The position numbers were made by a program, and so were the translations under genes. From the NCBI RefSeq assembly GCF_005116505.1, contig NZ_SWBR01000002.1, positions 124,314 to 188,313 on the forward strand: a DNA stretch of 64,000 bases, written 5' to 3'. Positions 12,482 to 22,546 of the stretch are shown here, piece after piece. This DNA is from Pedobacter polaris (GTDB lineage Bacteria; Bacteroidota; Bacteroidia; Sphingobacteriales; Sphingobacteriaceae). Within the stretch, counting starts at the first letter, position 1; each line of letters starts with the position of its first letter. Below the pieces are notes generated by a model. That model saw nothing but the letters and a program-made list of their open reading frames with translations. It searched no databases and was not told the DNA's origin.

Positions 12482-13507
12482 ATGAACAATAAAAAATATT
12501 TATTATTAGTAGCCTTGATGCTTTTAAGCATCACATTTATTACTGCTTGTAAAAAGAATTTACCCGATGTAAGGCTATCATTAGGTAGTGATTCTCAGTT
12601 TACAACCACTATTTATCAGCCCTTTTTAGGCCGTAATACCTTGTTTTCGGACAACTTCTTTATTGGAAGTTCTTCAGTACCGCTTGATTTTAAAATAGTA
12701 AACATGCGTAGGTTTACAGGAGAACCTGCTCCAGAATTATTAGAATATTTCCCTGTTCAAGTTTGGAAATCAGCTTATGATGGAACTGAAAAATCTCTTG
12801 CAGAAATTGAAGCTAAACGTAAAATAGAAAATCATCAGCTATTTGAAATCCGTGAGCATTCTGGTCAGTTCTTAATGTGGAATAAAGCTAATTCTAATTT
12901 TGTAAAGGCTCAGCCAGACTCTGGTTATGTGTTTGACGTTGAGGTGTCTAATTCTGGTGGTCGTCGCTATTTTAAGGATTTGAAATTGCGTCCTTTTAAA
13001 GAACGCCCTTTTGAGCCTTCAAACTTAAATCCAACTACTGGTCAGGCAATAAGTACAGGGGTATTTCCTTCTATTATGAGTAGTATTAGAGGTGAAAAAA
13101 CAGGAAGATTTTTAAACCCTTTAGATATAGAAGTACAGTTTAAAAAGAACAACGCTCCAGGAAATTCTCTTTCTTTCAAGTTTTTAGATACCCTACAACA
13201 AGTTATCGATCCTAATAAGTTTGCTGCTACAGAATGGACTAATCTATTACATGGCTTTAACATGATTAAGAATAGCGATTCGGTAAAATTTGATGTGGCT
13301 TATCCTATTCCTCTTGCAGCCTATCCTACAAAATATACTACCCCAACAGGGCAGCAGGCCAAGGCTATTTTTAGATATGACCGTCAAGGTTTTGGGAATA
13401 TAAGAGAAAGCGCATTGATCGGAATGAACTTTAACATTTTCGAACAGGGTAATTGGACGATTATATTTTGGTTTAAGACAGAACGCCCCAAATTCATAAA
13501 TGATTAA
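12482..13507 (+). CDS. Unrecognised lipoprotein in the SusCD module (possibly DUF5007-like)
   Basis: A 341-residue protein with an excellent lipobox ITAC|KK (Cys23). The rest is mixed beta-rich sequence with no motif I can tie to an enzyme (for example EHSGQFLMWNKANSNFV, and a C-terminal NWTIIFWFKTERPK). It resembles the Bacteroidota lipoproteins grouped as DUF5007, but I cannot confirm that without a profile search. The spacing of 11 bp from the FAS1 gene places it in the SusCD operon, suggesting a surface glycan-binding role. Confidence 0.6.
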   Translation: MNNKKYLLLVALMLLSITFITACKKNLPDVRLSLGSDSQFTTTIYQPFLGRNTLFSDNFFIGSSSVPLDFKIVNMRRFTGEPAPELLEYFPVQVWKSAYDGTEKSLAEIEAKRKIENHQLFEIREHSGQFLMWNKANSNFVKAQPDSGYVFDVEVSNSGGRRYFKDLKLRPFKERPFEPSNLNPTTGQAISTGVFPSIMSSIRGEKTGRFLNPLDIEVQFKKNNAPGNSLSFKFLDTLQQVIDPNKFAATEWTNLLHGFNMIKNSDSVKFDVAYPIPLAAYPTKYTTPTGQQAKAIFRYDRQGFGNIRESALIGMNFNIFEQGNWTIIFWFKTERPKFIND

Positions 13508-13541
13508 TAAAATAAACCTGAAAGAAATTAATTTATCGAAG

Positions 13542-16500
13542 ATGAGATATATTTACATATTTGCTTTTTTATGTCTGTTTCTAGGCATGAATCAAGAATT
13601 AAAGGCCCAAACTAAAAAGACGGTTACTGGTACAGTTTCCGACAACCAAGGAGGTATTCCGAATGTGAATATCCTTCAGGATAGAAAAGCTATAGGGGTT
13701 ACTGATTCAGAGGGTCAATTTTCTGTTTCTGTTCTTGATAATGCAGTTTTAGAGTTCTCTTATATTGGCTATAAAACCGTAAAGGTGAGTGTAGCAGGAA
13801 AAACTAAACTTAGCATTAAATTAGAAAATGATAACAATAACCTAAAAGAAATAACGATTTCTGGTTACGTAAATAAAACCAAAGAGACATCAGTAGGTTC
13901 TAGTGTTAAAATTTCTGGTAAAGATTTACAAGCAGTTCCAGTAGCAAGTATTACAGATATGCTACAAGGTAAAGTGGCTGGATTAAATATTCAACAGAAT
14001 ACTGGTTCACCTGGTATGCGAGGTTCTATGGCCATTCGTGGATTATCCAGCACCAGTATTACAGGTTCAGGTAATCAAGCATATTTGCAGCCTACTTCGC
14101 CATTATTTGTGGTTGATGGGGTGCCTATTGATGATAATCAGAACTTTAGCTATGGTTTTCAATCTGCTGGCCCTGGCGTAAGTCCAATTTCATTAATTCC
14201 CCAACAAGACGTAGAAAGCATTGAAGTACTAAAAGATGCTTCCGCAACTGCTTTATATGGTTCTCGTGGTGCTTACGGAGTTATATTAATTACCACTAAA
14301 AGAGGTAATTCGAAAATACCAGTAGTAACTTATAATGGACAGTTCTTTGTAAGTGCAGTACCAAAATTACGCTCAGTTATAGGTGGTATTGATGAGCGTG
14401 ATTTGCGTATAGCTCAAATATTATCTAGCGATACCAGTTATTATCATGCATTAGGTTTAATTAACGGAACGTCGTTTATAGCTGATAGTTTAAATGCTTA
14501 TTACAATAATTCAACTGATTGGCAATCTTATTTCTATAGAACGACTTACAATCAAACACATAACTTAAACATTTCAGGTGGCGACCAAGCCTTTAACTAT
14601 AAAGTGAACCTTGGTTATTACGATCAAAAAGGGATTCAAGAAAACACAGGCTTTAACAGATCTAACTTGAGAATGAACATGCAATACATGCCTAACCAAA
14701 AGTTTAAACTTTATGCTACCATTAACGGCGCATTAGGTAAGCAACAGAAAGGAAGTGGTAATGGGTTATTCAATACAGGTATTGCTACTGGTGGAGCATC
14801 ATCATCATTACTGCCCTCACCATCTCAATATTCAGCAACTAACTCTGTTTTAGGAGCGGTAACTACCGATAACGATAATAAAACAGTTGATTTAAATAGT
14901 ACAATTGAGATAAAGTACGAAATCCTTAAAAATCTGAGCATAACCTCAAATTTTAATTATACCTTTTTTACAGGTACAGAAGATAATTTTTTACCAGCTT
15001 CAATTAATGGGGATCGATCTTCATTATATGCCTATAATAGTGTAAAGAATGTAGTTTACAATAGAAACTTACTACAGTATGTTTATGCAATTAAAGATAA
15101 CAAAGGAGAAGATGCACATAACTTTTTAGCGTATGTATTTAATGAAACTAATGCTGCTAATTTCAAGGCAGATGTAATTAAAAATAACAAAGTTGTAAAT
15201 GACTATTTAAGAGGGCCAATTGTTGGAGTTGATGATTATGAAACTTCACTGGGTGGTACACTTGATAACTTTTATCAAACACGTTCGGTAGCATTTGCGG
15301 GAAGTTTTCAGTATAACTACAAGAGGAGATATATATTAGATGCTACTTATCGATTAGATGGTAACTCGTCAAATGGTCCAGATGCAGGTTATACCAAAAG
15401 CCCATCAATTGGTGTTAGATGGAATATTGGTAATGAACCATTCTTAGCTAAGCAAGCAGAAAAATGGTTAGATTATGCCTCTATTCGATTAACTTATGGT
15501 ACAGTATTACAACCTAGTGGTGATGTTTACGATGTATATGGAAAATATTTATCTCTTGGCAACTACAATGGTTCACAAACAGTTGGTATTTCAAATGGCA
15601 GAGCTCCAAATACAAATTTACAACCAGCAAAAAATACTACCTATAATTTTGCATTTGATTTCGGGATATTAAAAAATAGAATATTTGGTACGTTTGAGGC
15701 TTATTATAAACAAACAGATAATTTGTTTGATAAAAAGCCATTAGCTAATATTAATGGTTTTAGTGAAATTACTACCAATGAAGAAGCTATTGTAAATATT
15801 GGATATGAAGCAAGTTTAACAGGAAGTCTTTTACCAAACTCTAGTAAAGCAAGATTTACAGTAAGTGTAAATGGTGCCATTAATCATGATTACTTAGCTG
15901 CTTTACCTAATGGTGTACGTCAATTTATATATGTTGATCCAGCTACTGGACAATCTATACTAAAAAGAGTAGGTTCAAATGCCTTAGCTAACTTTATCTA
16001 CAATACCAAAGGGGTTTATGCCAATAATGGTGATGTGCCAGTAGATCCTTTAACTGGTTTAAGATATAGAGCTCGTAATAGCGATGGTTCTTTAGGTGGG
16101 GTATTAAACTATTTTAAAGCAGGCGACCCGAGATATACAGATTTAAATGGAGATTACATACTTGACGCATCTGATCTAGTTGATGCGGGTAATTCTCAAA
16201 TCCGTTTTAGTGGAGGTGTCACTTTAGACTTCAGATACAAAAATTTCAGTGTCCAAGTGCAGGGTACTGGAATTTTGGGTAGAGATATATTAAACAATGC
16301 TTTAGCTTCTCAATTTCAAGCATTTAATAACCCTTTAGCATTAAATGGTTTAGTGCCGATAACTGAATATGATATATGGAAAAATGCAGGACAAAACGCA
16401 ACTTATCCAAATCCTTATGATTATTTGAGAAGTGGTATTGTTAATCCATATCGTTTTGCTCAAACACTATTTCAAGAAGATGGATCATATTTTAAGCTTA

Positions 16501-16712
16501 ACTACATCTCTTTAGGTTATACCTTAAACCAGAAATTTACTAGTCGTTATGGAATGAATAGGGTAGTACTTGGAGGAACAGTAAATAATGTTTTTATGAT
16601 AACTAATTATTCTGGTCCAAATCCGGAAAATGTAACTGCATTAGGTAGAGATTATTCTGGTGGTTACCCAAATCCAAGAACATTCATACTTAATTTAAAC
16701 ATCGAGTTTTAA
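13542..16712 (+). CDS. SusC/RagA-family TonB-linked outer-membrane transporter (module 2)
   Basis: This is a classical SusC of about 1056 residues. It has a signal peptide (YIFAFLCLFLGMNQELKAQ), a carboxypeptidase-regulatory-like domain (VTGTVSDNQGGIPNVNI... to about residue 95), a plug with the SusC signature ASATALYGSRGAYGVILITT, and a barrel ending FILNLNIEF. I prefer the ATG at 13542 because it gives a compact signal peptide and avoids overlap with the preceding gene; an in-frame ATG at 13500 would add 14 polar residues and overlap it by 8 bp. The gene is followed after 18 bp by its SusD. Confidence 0.93.
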   Translation: MRYIYIFAFLCLFLGMNQELKAQTKKTVTGTVSDNQGGIPNVNILQDRKAIGVTDSEGQFSVSVLDNAVLEFSYIGYKTVKVSVAGKTKLSIKLENDNNNLKEITISGYVNKTKETSVGSSVKISGKDLQAVPVASITDMLQGKVAGLNIQQNTGSPGMRGSMAIRGLSSTSITGSGNQAYLQPTSPLFVVDGVPIDDNQNFSYGFQSAGPGVSPISLIPQQDVESIEVLKDASATALYGSRGAYGVILITTKRGNSKIPVVTYNGQFFVSAVPKLRSVIGGIDERDLRIAQILSSDTSYYHALGLINGTSFIADSLNAYYNNSTDWQSYFYRTTYNQTHNLNISGGDQAFNYKVNLGYYDQKGIQENTGFNRSNLRMNMQYMPNQKFKLYATINGALGKQQKGSGNGLFNTGIATGGASSSLLPSPSQYSATNSVLGAVTTDNDNKTVDLNSTIEIKYEILKNLSITSNFNYTFFTGTEDNFLPASINGDRSSLYAYNSVKNVVYNRNLLQYVYAIKDNKGEDAHNFLAYVFNETNAANFKADVIKNNKVVNDYLRGPIVGVDDYETSLGGTLDNFYQTRSVAFAGSFQYNYKRRYILDATYRLDGNSSNGPDAGYTKSPSIGVRWNIGNEPFLAKQAEKWLDYASIRLTYGTVLQPSGDVYDVYGKYLSLGNYNGSQTVGISNGRAPNTNLQPAKNTTYNFAFDFGILKNRIFGTFEAYYKQTDNLFDKKPLANINGFSEITTNEEAIVNIGYEASLTGSLLPNSSKARFTVSVNGAINHDYLAALPNGVRQFIYVDPATGQSILKRVGSNALANFIYNTKGVYANNGDVPVDPLTGLRYRARNSDGSLGGVLNYFKAGDPRYTDLNGDYILDASDLVDAGNSQIRFSGGVTLDFRYKNFSVQVQGTGILGRDILNNALASQFQAFNNPLALNGLVPITEYDIWKNAGQNATYPNPYDYLRSGIVNPYRFAQTLFQEDGSYFKLNYISLGYTLNQKFTSRYGMNRVVLGGTVNNVFMITNYSGPNPENVTALGRDYSGGYPNPRTFILNLNIEF

Positions 16713-16730
16713 TTTTTCAATTATATTCTA

Positions 16731-18248
16731 ATGAAAAAATATACAATTATACTTTTAGCAGTTTTAACTTTCTCTAGCGTTGGCTGTAAAAAGTTCTTAA
16801 ACATTGTGCCAACAGATGCACTTTCAGGTAACAATTATTGGCAAACCCAAAAAGATGTAGAAACCTTTACAAATGGTATGTATGCCAAATTACGAACAAA
16901 GTTAAATGCTGGTTTTATTACTTTAGCAGATATGCGTTCGGCACCAATTAGTACCACAGAGGGCACTTATGGTAGCTATTTGAGCACAAATGATTTAAAA
17001 GGTTTACAAAATAATTCAACACCAACGGTATGGAACGGAGAAAAATATGTGCCACAATGGAACAATGGCTGGACTTGGGGAAACATGACCAAGTGGAAAC
17101 CATTTTATGACATTATTGCTTCGGCGAATTTACTTTACAAACAAATAGACGCAGTACCTGCTGGTGTATTGAGTGAAGCAGAAATAAAACGATATAAAGC
17201 AGAAGCTGTATTTATGCGCAACCTGTGCTATTTTTTCTTGGTTCGTTTATACGGAGATGTACCCTATAATACAGATGCACTAACTACCAACGCTTTACCT
17301 AGAACACCAATGGTAAAAGTACTAAACAACTGTATTGCAGATTTAGAAGCAGTAAAAGGAGATTTACCATGGACTTATGCAAATCCATCTTTAGTTGGGG
17401 TAAGAGCAATGCGAGGTGGAGCTATTGCTTTATTAATGCACATGCATATGTGGGCTGCAGGTTTTGATTCTGAAACTAATAAACCAACTTATTATGCAGC
17501 AGTAAAGAGATTAGGTGTAGAGATAAGTAGTTCAACAGATTATGGTTTAATGACTTACACTCAAGAAGACAGTAAACGATTATTTAAAGGACGTACAAAA
17601 GAGAGCTTGTTTGAGATTTTTCAAAGTTTTAATAATGGAGAGAGCTTTTCTGTTTATGCTAATCTTGGATATGTTTTAAGTCATTATCCTTATTTAGGGC
17701 AACAAACATTTACTACTAGTAGAGGTTTTTACCTGAAAACTTGGATGGATAAAATCTATAGTGATGGAGAACCTGATGCTAGAAAAGAACTTTGGTTCGA
17801 AAATAGAACAGTTAATAACAATACTTTCCAGTTTAAAAAGTTCGCAAATGTATTTGTAAATGGTATAACTGTACAAAATGATGATGACCTGATAATTTTC
17901 CGTTTATCAGATGCTTATTTGCTTGCCGCAGAAGCATCAGCAGAACTAGGGGAAGACAATGAAGCTAAAATTTATTTGAATAAAGTTAGAAATCGCGCAA
18001 ACGCAACACCTATTGGGTCTACTGGAGAAAAATTAAAAGAAGATATCTATCACGAACGTGTAAGAGAATTGATGGGCGAAGGTCATTACTACTATGATTT
18101 AGTTCGAACCAAGAGAATATGTGATCCTGAATATTGTTTAGCGCCAATTTCGGTAACAAGCTTTAATGCAGGTGCTTGGACATGGCCAATTGATGAATCT
18201 GCATTAATAGAAAATCCTAGTATGACTTTAAATAATTATTGGAGATAA
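16731..18248 (+). CDS. SusD/RagB-family glycan-binding lipoprotein (module 2)
   Basis: A 505-residue SusD partner of the second SusC, with lipobox SSVGC|KK (Cys19) and the mature start KKFLNIVPTDALSGNNYW, a textbook SusD opening. Conserved segments include AEAVFMRNLCYFFLVRLYGDVPY and, near the C-terminus, HERVRELMGEGHYYYDLVRTKR. It is clearly diverged from the module 1 SusD, so the two modules are probably specialised for different glycan fragments. Confidence 0.93.
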   Translation: MKKYTIILLAVLTFSSVGCKKFLNIVPTDALSGNNYWQTQKDVETFTNGMYAKLRTKLNAGFITLADMRSAPISTTEGTYGSYLSTNDLKGLQNNSTPTVWNGEKYVPQWNNGWTWGNMTKWKPFYDIIASANLLYKQIDAVPAGVLSEAEIKRYKAEAVFMRNLCYFFLVRLYGDVPYNTDALTTNALPRTPMVKVLNNCIADLEAVKGDLPWTYANPSLVGVRAMRGGAIALLMHMHMWAAGFDSETNKPTYYAAVKRLGVEISSSTDYGLMTYTQEDSKRLFKGRTKESLFEIFQSFNNGESFSVYANLGYVLSHYPYLGQQTFTTSRGFYLKTWMDKIYSDGEPDARKELWFENRTVNNNTFQFKKFANVFVNGITVQNDDDLIIFRLSDAYLLAAEASAELGEDNEAKIYLNKVRNRANATPIGSTGEKLKEDIYHERVRELMGEGHYYYDLVRTKRICDPEYCLAPISVTSFNAGAWTWPIDESALIENPSMTLNNYWR

Positions 18249-18252
18249 CAAG

Positions 18253-19038
18253 ATGAAGAAATTAACTATAAAGGCAATTATTTTATTTGCTATAAGCATC
18301 ACTTTATTCACAGCTTGCCAAAAAGACAAATATTTTTTTGACAGCGGCACACAAAAAGGCACGTTTAATGGAAGTATTTTAGCCTTTTTAAAATCGAAGC
18401 CAGTGTACTTTGATACCTTAACCAAGGTAATTGAAATTGGTGGTATGAATGAGGTGTTAGATAAACAAAATGTAACTTTTTTTGCACCAACAAGTTCTTC
18501 AATTTATAAATCTGTTAAAGGCCTTAATGAATATCTTAAACAGAATGGTAGAGATACGGTTGCGAAATTAGAGCAGATTAAGCCAGGGGCTTGGAAAGAA
18601 CTCTTATCACAATACATTTTTAAGGGATCCAATAAGCTTAAAGATTATCCTCAAATAGATACATTAAATATGGCTGCATTCCCGGGCCAAGGTTATACAT
18701 CTATGAGTGGTAGAACCATGAATATAGGAGTGCGTTTTAATGATGCTGTATCATATGAGGATGGTGTAGAAAAATCAAGGATTAAATATGCGGGTTATCG
18801 TCAACTATTTATCGCTTACATTCCAAATTATGCAGATCCTAAAGTAGGATTAATCCATATCCCTGTTGCCAGTTCTGATATTTCACCAACAAATGGAGTT
18901 ATACATGTATTAGCGCAAGAAGCTGATTACTATAATGGCACACAAAACGTTTGGAAGAGTAAACACAATTTTGGTTTTAGTACCGACTTGTTTATCAATA
19001 CAGTTTTATCATATGGTATTTTACCTGTAACTCCTTAA
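18253..19038 (+). CDS. FAS1 (fasciclin)-domain lipoprotein, module 2
   Basis: A 261-residue lipoprotein starting 4 bp after the SusD stop. Lipobox FTAC|QK (Cys21). The FAS1-like body has FNGSILAFLKSKPVYFDTLTKVIEI, NVTFFAPTSSSIYKSV and a closing NGVIHVLAQ. It is a paralogue of the module 1 FAS1 protein and occupies the same place after SusD, with an insertion of about 35 residues before the last motif. It probably functions as an accessory surface adhesin or glycan-binding protein. Confidence 0.75.
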   Translation: MKKLTIKAIILFAISITLFTACQKDKYFFDSGTQKGTFNGSILAFLKSKPVYFDTLTKVIEIGGMNEVLDKQNVTFFAPTSSSIYKSVKGLNEYLKQNGRDTVAKLEQIKPGAWKELLSQYIFKGSNKLKDYPQIDTLNMAAFPGQGYTSMSGRTMNIGVRFNDAVSYEDGVEKSRIKYAGYRQLFIAYIPNYADPKVGLIHIPVASSDISPTNGVIHVLAQEADYYNGTQNVWKSKHNFGFSTDLFINTVLSYGILPVTP

Positions 19039-19057
19039 TTGTTAAAAGATTAATTAT

Positions 19058-20773
19058 ATGCGAAATATGTTTAATAATTACAAAAATAGAATCCACTTAA
19101 ATCATATACTGGTGCTATTGATAGCCTTAGTCATCTATTCATGCAAAAAGGGAGATGTGATTGGTGAAGATCCTTATGCTGGTGGGAAACAACCACTGGG
19201 TATAAAGTTTGATAATACCTTGCCTGATCCAGCTTTAGCTACACAAGGTTCAGAAGTAACGGTTTTCGTAAGAGGTGTAAAGAAATTTGAAAACGATTAT
19301 AAGCTTTATGTAAATGAAATTGAAGCAAAAGTTCTGAAGTTAACCGATACTACAGCGCTAATAGTAGTGCCTGATAATGCAAGTACAGGTGGTTTATCAA
19401 TTGTTACTAAAGAACAAACTTTCTTTGGCCCTGTGCTTAAGATAGAAGGGAAGGTAAGTATAGACGAATCCTTCCAAACTAATGGAGCCAGCTATCGTGA
19501 CAATAACTCAAACAACAATAATGCAGCTATAAATGATATTACCGCATTAGCAAATGGTAACTTCTTTGTAGGTGGTTCGTTCAATAATTTTGACAACAGG
19601 TGGACTGAGAAAATTCCAAATGGAGGAATAGCGCAAATAGACCTTAATGGAAGTTATGTTGCTCCGGTAACTAATGATGCTAGTTCTGTTAATTTTGGTA
19701 AGGGAGCTAATGGTGTATTAACTAATGTAACTCGTTTAACTAATGGTGTTCACAGCGGAAAATATATTATCTCAGGTATCTTTAGTAGCTTCAATTCTAC
19801 CCGTCCGAACCGCTTTAATATTAATAGTATAACAAGATTAAACAGCAATGGCACACTTGATAGTACTATTATAGATGTAATTAATCCAACACCTAATGAT
19901 TTAAAGAAAAATAGAGATACCGTACCAACTTTTAATGGTGGAGTAGATGGTTTTATTAGAAAATCATTTGTATTCGGTAATCGCTTATATATAGTAGGTG
20001 GTTTTAATAATTATGTGAGACGCTTTTATGAAAGGTCTACTTATGACACTAAAGTACTAGATGTAGTACGGATGAACCAAATGGCTTGTTTAAAAATTAA
20101 TGAGGCTAATCCTGTTGATGAGGGAAGTTTGGATTTAACTTTTCATTATAATTCTGCAACTAAACAAAGCCCAATTGCAGGCAATGGTAATATCAATGAT
20201 GCAATTCAACAACCAGATGGAAAACTGATTTTAGTAGGGGCATTTACCACATTTAATGGTTTACCAGCCAATCATATAGTTCGTATTAATTTAGATGGGT
20301 CGGTAGACCAGAGTTTTAGTGTAGGTAAGGGCGCAGATGATGACATCACCTCTATTACCTATAATGCAACCACCAATAAAATTATGGTTGCAGGCTTATT
20401 TAAGAATTTCAATAACAGCAGCAAACAAGGAGTAGCAATGCTAGAGTTAGATGGAAGCTTAACACCTACTTTTAATTTTGGTACAGTTACTACAGGAATA
20501 CCAAATTTTGCTGGTCAGCTAAATAGCGGTAAAATTATTGTTTCTGGTAGCTTTAAAACCTATAACGGAGTAATTCGTCAAGGCTTTATGATTATAAATG
20601 CCGATGGATCTTTAGCTGCTGGATATAACAATACAGGACAGTTTGTAGGCTCTATACATAAAATGATTGAAACAACTTCTGGTACTAATACCAAAGTTAC
20701 ATTAGTAGGCTTGATTTCAAGATTCGATAATCGAACTTTTAGAAGCATACTTCGTATTACTTTAAAAAATTAA
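19058..20773 (+). CDS. Lipoprotein with IPT/TIG-like domain and delta-60-type beta-propeller repeats (possibly DUF5008-like)
   Basis: A 571-residue lipoprotein (lipobox IYSC|KK, Cys30). An N-terminal IPT/TIG-like domain (about 45-130) is followed by repeated blades of the delta-60 type: GNFFVGGSFNNF, GKLILVGAFTTFNG, NKIMVAGLFKNFNNSS, GKIIVSGSFKTYNG, each followed by a phrase such as RINLDGSVDQSF. This predicts a beta-propeller from about residue 160 to the end. It may belong to the DUF5008 group, which I cannot verify here. Operon position suggests a surface-exposed recognition protein. Confidence 0.68.
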   Translation: MRNMFNNYKNRIHLNHILVLLIALVIYSCKKGDVIGEDPYAGGKQPLGIKFDNTLPDPALATQGSEVTVFVRGVKKFENDYKLYVNEIEAKVLKLTDTTALIVVPDNASTGGLSIVTKEQTFFGPVLKIEGKVSIDESFQTNGASYRDNNSNNNNAAINDITALANGNFFVGGSFNNFDNRWTEKIPNGGIAQIDLNGSYVAPVTNDASSVNFGKGANGVLTNVTRLTNGVHSGKYIISGIFSSFNSTRPNRFNINSITRLNSNGTLDSTIIDVINPTPNDLKKNRDTVPTFNGGVDGFIRKSFVFGNRLYIVGGFNNYVRRFYERSTYDTKVLDVVRMNQMACLKINEANPVDEGSLDLTFHYNSATKQSPIAGNGNINDAIQQPDGKLILVGAFTTFNGLPANHIVRINLDGSVDQSFSVGKGADDDITSITYNATTNKIMVAGLFKNFNNSSKQGVAMLELDGSLTPTFNFGTVTTGIPNFAGQLNSGKIIVSGSFKTYNGVIRQGFMIINADGSLAAGYNNTGQFVGSIHKMIETTSGTNTKVTLVGLISRFDNRTFRSILRITLKN

Positions 20774-20790
20774 CACATAAAATATTTGTT

Positions 20791-22542
20791 ATGAAAACGC
20801 TAAATAAAAAGCATCAATTAATAGTAATAAATAGCTTGGGTATCATCTGTTTGCTGCTGCTATTAATGTTCCTCCCATCTTGTAATAAAGATTTTCCTAA
20901 TACCTTGAGGACGGAATACCCTGGTGATACCACTGATATTAAAGAAGGTAAACGTAAGGTATTATACTTGATATTAGATGGAGTAAGAGGAAACGCAGTA
21001 AGCTCATTACTTCCAAAGAATATTAGTTTGGTAGCTCGTAATTCTATTTATACTTATGATGGTTTAAGTGATTACCAAGCCAATACAATTACCAATGCTG
21101 CTGGTTGGGCTAATATGACTACTGGCGTAAACGGTGAGAAACATAAAATCACTTCAGAAAGTTTTACAGGAAGTGACTTGGTTAGCTATCCTACACTGTT
21201 TACTAGATTAAAAGCTGCAAATCCAAGATATAGAACTATATCTATTGCAGTTAGTACTGCATTTAATACAAATTTGGCAATTGATGCCACAGAAAAACAA
21301 ACATTAACGACAGACTTAGCTGTAAAAGATGCATTAATTAGTGAGTTAAAAACTAAAGATGCAGATTTAATTGTAGGTCAATTCCATTCGGCAGAAGTAG
21401 AAGGTGCTGCTAATGGTTATGAAACCACCAATACAGCATATACTGCAGCTATTACCACATTAGATGGATATATTGGAAACATCATGAATGAGTTAAAGGC
21501 TAGACCAAATTTCATTAAAGAGAATTGGTTGGTAGTTATTGCTTCTAATAAGGGTGGTGTTGCTGTAACTCTTCCAGGTAGCAGTGATCTTGGGGCTTAT
21601 GGAGATCCTACAAGAAATAATTTTATTATTTACTACAACCCTAAATTTTCTACTCAACCTCTATCCAGACCAGATGCAAATTCATTTCCATATGTTGGTT
21701 TTGGGCCAAGGTTTCAAGCTACAACTACGTCAAGCGGGAGTGCTACATTAAACAATACTGCTATTGGTAATTTTGGAACCACGGGTGAATTTACCTTTAT
21801 GTTTAAAATGAGGAATGATGCAAGTTCTCCTAATTATTACCCAGCTTTTTTAGGCAAGAGAGCTAATTTCAATAGCGTTGATGGATTGGGCTGGGGCTTC
21901 TTATTTGGTGCAGATGATTACCAATTGGATTGGGGTGGTAGTCCACGCCCTGGTGGCGGTAAAGTACGTGATGGGGTATGGCATAGTATAGCTTTTAAGA
22001 TTTTTACCTTAAGTGGCACGAGATATTTGGCTTTATTTACAGACGGTGTAAAAAAGACAGCTAATCTTAACATCAATAGTAAAAATGTTAACAATTCAGC
22101 AGCGTTAAGAATTGGAGCTAATCTTGCAGGAAACGATAGTGAACTGACTAACATAATCATTAAAGATGTAGCCTTATTTAATGTAGCCATGTCTGATGCG
22201 GAGCTCTCAACTAATATGAGAAAGGAATTAACCAATTTAAATCCATTTTTTGGTAATCTAATAGGATGGTGGCCTGGTAATGAAGCTTCTGGAAATACTA
22301 TTGTCGATTTTTCCGGGAAAGGCAACAATTTTATAACTAATGCTGATGTAACAAGAGCTTCTTTCGAAGATCTTTCTCCAAATGTTAGCCCTTTAATTTC
22401 AACCGCAAGTTACCGGGTGGTAATAAATAGTGTAGATATACCAACACAAATTTACCAGTGGATGGGTATCGCACCAACAGCTAATTGGAAGTTGGACGGT
22501 AAGGTTTGGAAATTATTATATACCGACGTAAGAAATAATTAA
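20791..22542 (+). CDS. Alkaline-phosphatase-fold lipoprotein with C-terminal LamG-like domain, catalytic residues degenerate
   Basis: A 583-residue lipoprotein (LPSC|NK). Residues 55-290 follow the type I phosphodiesterase/alkaline phosphatase fold (VLYLILDGVRG, then NAAGWANMTTGVNGEKH, then LVVIASNKGG). The usual Asp-His-Gly metal motif is replaced by Asn-Lys-Gly, and the residue four before the conserved Trp, normally the Thr nucleophile, is Asn. The C-terminal 260 residues form a concanavalin/LamG-like domain (EFTFMFKMRND, HSIAFKIF, GWWPGNEASGN), perhaps DUF4983. Loss of metal ligands suggests a binding rather than hydrolytic role. It pairs with the paralogue at 24502. Confidence 0.7.
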   Translation: MKTLNKKHQLIVINSLGIICLLLLLMFLPSCNKDFPNTLRTEYPGDTTDIKEGKRKVLYLILDGVRGNAVSSLLPKNISLVARNSIYTYDGLSDYQANTITNAAGWANMTTGVNGEKHKITSESFTGSDLVSYPTLFTRLKAANPRYRTISIAVSTAFNTNLAIDATEKQTLTTDLAVKDALISELKTKDADLIVGQFHSAEVEGAANGYETTNTAYTAAITTLDGYIGNIMNELKARPNFIKENWLVVIASNKGGVAVTLPGSSDLGAYGDPTRNNFIIYYNPKFSTQPLSRPDANSFPYVGFGPRFQATTTSSGSATLNNTAIGNFGTTGEFTFMFKMRNDASSPNYYPAFLGKRANFNSVDGLGWGFLFGADDYQLDWGGSPRPGGGKVRDGVWHSIAFKIFTLSGTRYLALFTDGVKKTANLNINSKNVNNSAALRIGANLAGNDSELTNIIIKDVALFNVAMSDAELSTNMRKELTNLNPFFGNLIGWWPGNEASGNTIVDFSGKGNNFITNADVTRASFEDLSPNVSPLISTASYRVVINSVDIPTQIYQWMGIAPTANWKLDGKVWKLLYTDVRNN

Positions 22543-22546
22543 CGAT

